DNA of 64,000 nt. It comes from Heloderma charlesbogerti (taxonomy: Eukaryota; Chordata; Lepidosauria; Squamata; Helodermatidae). Below are positions 57,281 through 64,000 of the stretch, in pieces (the first letter of the stretch is position 1; every line of letters begins with the position of its first letter). The translations under genes and the position numbers were made by a program. The notes beneath the pieces were generated by a model. That model saw only the letters and a list, made by a program, of their open reading frames with translations, had not been told where the DNA came from and did no database searches. Location of the stretch: contig JANEZZ010000298.1 in NCBI GenBank assembly GCA_026122225.1, forward strand, positions 124,001-188,000, read 5' to 3'.

Positions 57281-57960
57281 GTCACAACTCTAGATCTTGG
57301 GGTTGAATATAGAATTTTAACCCATTTCAAAAGTTCTACAGGAAATCCAAAATTACTCAATGTAGAAAAAAATAAATTTCCAATGGATTTTGACAAAGGC
57401 CTTTTCAGCATCCAAAGAAACAATAGCAGCCTCTTCTGTTCTTTCAGAATTTAAGGCTATCAGATTGACAACTAATCTAAGATTATCAGCCCCCTGCTTG
57501 TGTTTAATGAACTTCACTTCATCTGGTTGAACCAGTATTGCAATAACTTGTTGCAATCCATTGGCCAAAATTGCAGTTAATTTAATTTAATATCTACATT
57601 AATTAATGAAATAGGGTGATAGTTTCCACAACAGGTGTGATCCTTGCCAGACGTAGGGATCACTGTAATATAAGCATTATTTAATGATGAAGAAAGGGAG
57701 CCTTTTTAAAAATATGATTATAAAGACAATAAATCTTTGGAAGTGAGTGGACCAGGTGATTTCCCAGTATTCATATTTGTGATTGCTTCCATGATTTCCT
57801 CCATATGCAAAGGAGCCAGGAGAAGCTGTCATTGTGAGAAAACTAAGCATGGAAGATGAACATGAGAAAAAAGCATCTGTATCTTGCTCTAGTGTTTCAC
57901 TACCCATGCTATACAAACCAGTGTCAAACTTTAAAAATGTATGGGAGAGGTGTAGATCAT
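57281..57960 (-). mobile_element. L1 LINE, 5' half of the split copy
   Basis: The minus strand shows L1 ORF2 reverse-transcriptase sequence (EEIMEAITNMN, AITVIP-like AYITVIPTSGKD, LLLFLWMLKRPLSKSIGN, ELLKWVKILYSTPRSRVV). It continues in frame at 42495. It is 5'-truncated and has stops. Confidence 0.82.
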
Positions 57961-58625
57961 ATCATTCTCGTTGCTTCTTCTCATGAATAAGTTCTTAACA
58001 GTGGTTGCTCCTTCAGAGTGGCGGGTGATGAAGCGGTTCATTATGAAAAGCCACTGGCAGCCACATCATAATAACAGAGGGTGGTAATATAACCTGACCC
58101 TAGTTGGGATGGAGAATGTCACACCCAGCTCTATGGGAATGTATGATGGCTGACTAGATGGTTGCCTCTGCTGACAACTGCATCCTGCAGCCACGCAACA
58201 GTGGCCACACATTCAGCTACCATGTACCTGTATGGTGCTGGCTCTGGCATCATCAATCAAACCTCCACTACTGCCTTCAGGTTCTGAAAAAAAGGGGTGG
58301 TTTGTGATGCTCAAGTGTGATGCTCAAGCCATAGGCAGTTAAATGTAGCAAACTACCTAACCAGCCACCATGATCCCTTCATATTCATATTCATATTCAT
58401 GTGATGTCAGTCACATCTGGCATGCCTTTATGGTTTCAGATAGATTACCAGATGGTTGTCCATAAAGCACAAATTCTGTTTTAAGGCCTCTGCCACATTT
58501 CATAGTATCAGCACTCATTGTGTCCTCTAATCTGAATGAAAAAAGTTTCAGAAGTATGGTTATGACATGTTGAGCTTTGGCATGTTCATTTGTGAGCTGA
58601 ACTGACCACATCTTTTCTTTTACAG
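57961..58625 (+). other. Distal gene B intron 5
   Basis: This aligns with the end of gene A intron 5 (about 20900-21582), for example AAGCCACTGGCAGCC and the pyrimidine tract before the exon 6 acceptor. No gene is seen. Confidence 0.65.
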
Positions 58626-59527
58626 ATCTGAATGACTGTAACAAATGCTCAGACAAAGACTATCCAAGCAAGAATAGAGATTCCTGTATTCCAAGGACTG
58701 TGACATTCTTGTCTTATGAAGAACCTTTGGGGCTCAGTTTAGTTTTCTTTGCTCTTTCCTTTTCTTTGATCACAGTTATGGTGCTGGGAATGTGTATGAA
58801 GCACCACAACACTCCCATAGTCAAAGCCAACAACAAGAACCTCACCTACACTCTCCTCATCTCCCTCTTGCTGTGCTTCATTTGTACATTCCTATTCATT
58901 GGTCGTCCTCAGAAAGGGATGTGCCTCCTCCGACAAACTGCCTTTGCCATCATCTTCTCAGTGGCTGTTTCTTCTGTACTAGCAAAAACCATCATGGTGG
59001 TTCTGGCTTTCATGGCCACCAAGCCAGGATCCAGGATGAGGAAGTGGTTGGGGAAGGAGCAGACTAGCTCCATTGTTCTTTCCTGCTCCCTTATCCAAAC
59101 AGGGATCTGTACTGTGTGGTTGGGAACCTCTCCCCCATTCCCAGATGTGGACATGCACTCAGTGGCTGAACAGATTGTACTGGAATGTAATGAGGGTTCT
59201 GTGACTATGTTTTACTGTGCCTTGGGTTACATGGGCATCCTCGCAATTATCAGTTTCACTGTGGCCTTCCTCTCCAGGAAGTTACCTGGCAGTTTCAATG
59301 AAGCCAAGTTCATCACTTTCAGCATGTTGGTCTTTTGCAGTGTTTGGTTATCTTTTGTTCCATCCTACCTAAGTGCCAAGGGAAAATACATGGTAGCTGT
59401 GGAGATCTTCTCTATCTTAGCCTCCAGTGCTGGATTGCTGGGTTGTATCTTTTCCCCCAAATGTTACATTATTGTCTTGAGGCCTGAGCTGAACAACAAA
59501 GCACAGCTAATAAGAAGGAAACACTGA
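58626..59527 (+). pseudogene. V2R gene B exon 6 (seven-transmembrane domain)
   Basis: 902 nt, fully open, with acceptor [27 protein letters not shown] leads to LSYEEPLG, seven hydrophobic helices and [19 protein letters not shown], ending RRKH with TGA at 59525-59527. It is about 88% identical to gene A exon 6. The intron before it is 18.4 kb because of nested mobile DNA. Automatic pipelines may call this exon a gene; the locus lacks a usable exon 1-3 set in this window. Confidence 0.9.
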
Positions 59528-59590
59528 ATAATTTATGTCTGTTCATCAGTATAATTTGTAATGTAGACATTTGTGTGGGTACATCACAAG

Positions 59591-60014
59591 TAGGGGTGGA
59601 TGAAAGTCACTTACCTGTCCTTGAAGCTAGTTCGCGGTGGGAGGGAGGTGCTTCGCTGCTCCCCTCGCGAAGTTCAGGCTGGGGGGGGAGGCTTCCCGCC
59701 TCGCCCGGCCAAAATTCAGGCTGGGGAGGAGGCGCCTCGCCTCACCCAGCCGCGAACTCCAAAGTTTTTTTAAAAAAACAAAAACGCCCCCGTGATAGGC
59801 TACGTGACGATTAACGTAGCCTATCACGGCTAGATCTGCAAAGTCAGCCATGACAGGCTACGTTAATCGTCACGTAGCCTATCACGGGGGCGTTTTTGCT
59901 TTTTTTGCTTTTATTGCAATGGCGGCGGCGGCAGCCAGTCGAAAGACCGGCTGCCTCTCCCGCCCCACACGAACACCTGCCAAACCGCCGGCCAGACCCG
60001 CCGCCAGGAGGGAC
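59591..60014. mobile_element. hAT-like element #26a, truncated
   Basis: The left end is TAGGGGTGGATGAAAGTCAC, followed by a GC arm and two GATAGGCTACGTGACGATTA palindromes. It stops at GCCAGGAGGGAC, directly against the TAGGGATGG terminus of the next unit. Confidence 0.8.
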
Positions 60015-60993
60015 TAGGGATGGCGGAGAATTTCTCCCCGAAACTTCGGGGGGCCGAGCGCCAACGCGTTCGGCCCCCCGAACATGTTTCGGAGAGAAAT
60101 CCTCCGCACCCCCCCCGCACCCCGCACCCCCCCCCGGGATGGGACTTACCTTTTGCGAATGTCCCTCCCGGTGGCTGGTCCGGCCAGCGGTTCGGCGGGT
60201 GTTCGAGCGAGGCGGGAGTGGCAGCCGGTCTTTCGACCGGCTGCCGCCGCCGCCATTGTAATGAAAAAAAAAAAAAAACTTCCCCTGATAGGCTACGTGA
60301 TGATTCATGTAGCCTATCACGGCTAGATTTGCAAAGTCAGCCGTGATAGTCTACGTGAATTGTCACGTAGCCTATCATGGGTGACTTAAAAAAAAAAAAA
60401 AAAGAGTGTACGGATAATGGCGGCCCCCATAGGTAGCCGCCATTCGCGTTCCTTATTTGGTGGCTGTAGTCTACATAAATGTTTAGGTAGACTACGGCGA
60501 AAATAAGGGCAACGCTATTTGCATTGCCCATATTTTCGCCGTAGTCTACGTAAATCTTTACGTAGACTACAGCGACCAAATAAGGAACGCAAATGGCGGC
60601 TCCCTATGGGGGCCGCCATTTGCGTACGCGCTTTTTTTTTTTTTTTTTTAAAGTCACCCGTGATAGGCTACGTGACGATTAACGTAGCCTATCGCGGCTG
60701 ACTTTGCAGATCTAGCTGTGATAGGCTACGTTAATCGTCACGTAGCCTATCACGGGGATGTTTTTTTTTAAAAAAAACCTTTTGTGTTCGCGACCGGGTG
60801 ACGCGGGAAGCCTCCTCCCCGGCCTGAATTTCGGCTGGGCGAGGCGGGAAGCCTCCCCCCCGGCCTGAATTTCGGCCGGGCGAGGCGGGAAGCCTCCCCC
60901 CCCGGCCTGAACTTCACGGGGGGAGCAGCGAAGCGCCTCCCCCCCACCGCAAACAAGCTTCGACGACAGGTAAGTGACTTTCGTCCACCCCTA
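60015..60993. mobile_element. hAT-like palindromic element #26b
   Basis: TAGGGATGGCGGAGAATTTC...CGTCCACCCCTA, 979 bp, with a long core centred near 60520. Flanks ggagggac and gtgacaac do not match. Outer flanks of the pair (atcacaag and gtgacaac) agree at 5 of 8, so 59591-60993 may have entered as one double unit. Confidence 0.82.
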
Positions 60994-61507
60994 GTGACAA
61001 CAAGTTTTCTTCAGCAGTTCCGCAGGGAATCCCCATCTGTGACTGAAAAATTGACTTCTTCTTTGATTATCAAAAGGGTGGTAATTAATTCTGATGCTCA
61101 TCTAAATCTCAGTGGAATTCCAGTAGCCACAAACAAAACCAATAACAAAGTGTGTCTGACTTAAACTTAATAATTACCATCCTGTGGATTTTTTTTTAAT
61201 CAAAAGGACAGTAATTAATTCTACCATTCTTCTAAACCCCTGTGGAATTTCAGTGACCAACAGCAAGTCCTATAGTGAAGGCTGTGGAGGATGTTTAAAT
61301 ACATACATAATAATATTTATTCCTAGGGAGAAGGGTGTGGAACAAGTGAGGGGATGGCATTCTGATTTTAGATACTCCAGGATTCACATGTTTCAGGAGA
61401 TAGTACCATTCAGATAAGGCAGTTTTAATCATGTATAGTCTAATTATAGTGCTGCAGAAAAAAATAAAGATCTATATTTAGAAGCAGTATTTTCAGTTGC
61501 ACTGAGA
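60994..61507 (+). promoter_or_regulatory. Gene C upstream region (possible promoter)
   Basis: It is homologous to the gene B 5' flank (34380-34794). Conserved blocks include AGTAGCCACAAACAAAAC, repeated AGGACAGTAATTAATTCT units and GATGTTTAAATACATACAT. The conservation fits descent by gene duplication. No specific promoter element is demonstrated. Confidence 0.45.
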
Positions 61508-61725
61508 ATGATGGTTTTAGTAGTCTTGTTGGTACTGTTTCCTCACCTGGTCTGCAAGGCTCACATTGTTAAATGCAGCATCTATAATCCACACACCCCA
61601 CTTCACTCATATCACCAGCCAGGAGACCTCATGATTGGTGGTGGTGTTACTCATGCTGGCATCGTCTCCAGTTCTGAAATAGTCTTCACTGAACAACCCC
61701 TTCCGGCAGCACTGGAAGAACTTGT
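61508..61725 (+). CDS. V2R gene C exon 1 (signal peptide)
   Basis: It starts MMVLVVLLVLFPHLVCKAH, a clear signal peptide, followed by VKCSIYNPHTPLHSYHQPGD, LMIGG and FTEQPLPAALEEL as in V2R N-termini. Two ATGs are adjacent at 61508 and 61511; the first is chosen because V2Rs usually begin MM/MV. The donor is CTTGT|GTAATG after 61725. Splicing to 62614 gives ...EELVVLPKNYQN..., the expected V2R junction. Reading on through the donor would hit TAA at once. Coding length is 218 nt. Confidence 0.92.
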
Positions 61726-62613
61726 GTAATGACTTAGTCATTGTTTACTGTCATTTTGAATGATTTTGTCATTGCAATGATCAGTCATAGAGCTCCACTC
61801 TTAGAAGACTGGCTTATTGGCTTAGGCTGTAGAAAAAAGTTAATACAATTTTGGCAATGCTGAAGAAAATAGGACTCTTTTTCTGGACAGGATAAAAGAT
61901 GTCATGGAATATTCCATCTTTTAAATGCTATTTATTTATTTATATTATTTTTATCTACCCTTCAGCTGAAAAGACTTGCAGGTGTCTTACAAAGACAAAG
62001 CCCAGAGATTCACAGACCTACCCTTCTAAGTGCCCCTTGTTTTACCAACATTCCGTACACTTCTATGACATTTGCTACAAAAGTTCCTCATGGGTGGGAC
62101 TCTTGAACAGATATAAGAAACTGCCTTATGTCGGAAAAATTTGGTCCATCTATTTCAGTGCTCTCTAATCAAGTTGGCAGCCACTCTCCCAAAGTCTGAG
62201 GCAGAGCTTTTTCCTAGTGCAAATCATATTTAAACAGCAATGCTGAGGACTGAATCTAGTTATGGCCCATCCCCAACTGTGTTACCTTTGGGAAATATTT
62301 GGTGAAAACTTGGGGACCACATTTTCCTTCTCACTACAACCATTCATGGAATCTTCATGGATCCAAGTGAATATTTTAAAATTCATCATTACGAGTCTGT
62401 GCCAGGACATGAACACATGTATTGTTTGTCCATCTGAACATAAACACGTGCATTCTTGTCTTTGTTATTTTTGTGCAACTCACTTTAGACTAAAGAGTAT
62501 ATCAAGAAAGGTTGTACATAAACACTAGGAAAATGAAGAAGACACAGAGCAGAGTAGCAATAAATCAGTGGTGTGGAATATTCTTCTGATACAGAATGTA
62601 ACACTTTTTCTAG
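61726..62613 (+). other. Gene C intron 1
   Basis: 888 bases. It contains a SINE/MIR-like tail near 61920-61990 and a repeat with ATATAAGAAACTGCCTTATG...GGTCCATCTATTTCAGT (about 62110-62215), typical of squamate interspersed repeats. No exon is seen. Confidence 0.6.
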
Positions 62614-62905
62614 TGTACTGCCTAAGAATTACCAGAACATCCTGGCCTTGGTGTTCGGCATAAAGGAGATAAATGAAAAACCCCAGATCCTGCCCAATCT
62701 CACTCTGGGTTTCCGCATCTATGACAGCTATAACAATGCAAAGAGGACCTATCATGCCACAATGCTGCATTTATCGGCACTGGAGAGATTGATCCCCAAC
62801 TACATGTGCAACATGCAGAATAATCTAGTCGCAGTAATTGGAGGACTGGACTCCCAAATCTCCCTCCATGTGGCAACTATCTTGGACATCTATAAAGTTC
62901 CACAG
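62614..62905 (+). CDS. V2R gene C exon 2
   Basis: 292 nt, same length and phase as gene A exon 2. The acceptor is CTTTTTCTAG and the donor CACAG|GTAGGA. It encodes [39 protein letters not shown] and ILDIYKVPQ. It is intact. The remaining exons should follow beyond 64000. The ATG at 62573 is intronic. Confidence 0.93.
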
Positions 62906-63025
62906 GTAGGATACCAGTCTCAATATGTGTGGGGAGGGGTGGACTATTGGGATGTAACTAACACTTCCTAGGTGCATTCAGATGCTTATTGTATAATTCA
63001 AATACATGAATGGTGAGTGTCCTGG

Positions 63026-63073
<48 letters not shown>

Positions 63074-64000
63074 CTATATTCAGGCTAGGAAAAATCATCA
63101 GTATATTTCAGCCATTAAACACACACACATGCAGTTCCACACTATATTCAACTGTGTGCCATGGAGCTGGAAAGCTACAGCATCTCCATATTAGTAGTAG
63201 TAGTAGTATTTGTAGTAGTACTACTTGTAGCAGTAGCAGTACAAGTTGTCCCTCTACTGCAATGTTGCTGTGTGAAGAATTCTCAGTTCTATTCCCCCTC
63301 CAACCTGGTTTTCCATGTCCCTGCCAACATTCAGTCAGCATGCTATGGCCACTGACTGCACTCATTCCACAATGGGCTGTAGAAGTGCCTACTAACATAC
63401 ACATTCAAAGGAACATACACAGTGGACAGGGGGTCACTGTGCTCTTTTGAGCCCTAAGCCAATCCCACAGTGTTTTATGCCGAACTAGCTGAAGTACCTG
63501 GTGTTGACCAGATTAATTTCATTGGACTCAGCTCAGGCATCCACATGGTGAAGGGGCAGGGCGGAGCACGTTATTCAGATGCTCCCTTTCTTCCTGGAAT
63601 TTGCTCCAAATGGTGAATTTTGTTTTAATGGAGATGGAGATGGGTTTACAATCTAAATAAAGGATTATAACTTGAAATGGAAAAAGCTACCTGTGCATTG
63701 TATTTATATTACTTTTCAGCCAATTTCACTTTTTGTTTACTATTACCAATTAATTTTATAGTGCTTTTCTGTTTAGCTGGGCAATGCTGCATATTTAGTC
63801 TATTGTAATCAATTACATTTAACAGTCTATTTCCTTTCTTGGATCCTAACAAAGCAATTAAAATTTAGAGAGCTTCCTTGTTGGCGGTTCTTCCATTTGG
63901 TGCTAAAATGAACAAATTATGAAACTAGGAACTCTACAGGGTAGTGGGTAGTTTCATCCACATTCACTATCTCATCTATAGAGTAATAAATTCTTTTGTC
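62906..64000 (+). other. Gene C intron 2, 5' part
   Basis: It holds a (TA)n run at about 63029-63069, a TAG/GTA-rich stretch at about 63190-63240, and otherwise unrecognised AT-rich sequence to the edge of the window. Exon 3 is not reached. Confidence 0.65.
63029..63069. repeat. (TA)n microsatellite
   Basis: About twenty TA units. Confidence 0.95.

Noticed and set aside
5825..60701. Many short frames with DRLRKYLRSLSRL, VNIYVDY or IGYVNIYVAYHG
   Set aside because: These are translations of the GATAGGCTACGTAAA and TAGTCTACGTAAA palindromes. They appear on both strands at every copy and are not proteins.

Overview
The window looks like germline DNA of a squamate reptile (lizard or snake). It carries a tandem array of type-2 vomeronasal receptor (V2R) genes, RTE/BovB and CR1 LINEs, L1 fragments and squamate-type SINEs. 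No bacterial features are present. Genus and species cannot be read from the sequence.

Three V2R loci lie on the + strand. Gene A occupies 799-22484: exons 2-6 are all open and joined by consensus splice sites, and exon 1 must lie left of the window because the first 650 bases are an antisense BovB. Gene B occupies about 34380-59527: exons 4, 5 and 6 are open, but exon 3 is half missing and lies on the opposite strand, and exons 1 and 2 are gone, so it is a pseudogene. Gene C starts at 61508: signal-peptide exon 1 and exon 2 are intact and the rest runs off the right edge. Exon lengths (218, 292, 861, 228, 127, 902) and phases fit the same V2R plan; summed, they give an 875-residue class C GPCR.

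Most other sequence is mobile DNA. The dominant family is a set of about 26 GC-rich, non-autonomous hAT-like elements with termini TAGGGATG...CATCCCTA. Eleven copies have perfect 8-bp target-site duplications (TSDs). Their cores are palindromes built from smaller palindromes, and nearly every end carries an outward-facing splice-donor sequence. They sit in V2R introns, in one another, in BovB, L1 and CR1, and in a decayed BED-finger hAT transposase gene.

Layout: 1-650 BovB; 799-5543 gene A exons 2-4; 5.8-15.5 kb intron 4 filled with hAT-like elements, L1, a decayed hAT transposase and CR1; 15.6-22.5 kb gene A exons 5-6 with a cluster of nested elements in the intron; 22.5-34.4 kb intergenic repeats (L1, CR1, hAT-like); 34.4-59.5 kb gene B. 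Its 18-kb intron 5 holds an L1 that is split by a 14.8-kb insertion with matching 8-bp duplications (42496-57280). From 59.5 kb to the end are a double hAT-like unit and the start of gene C.
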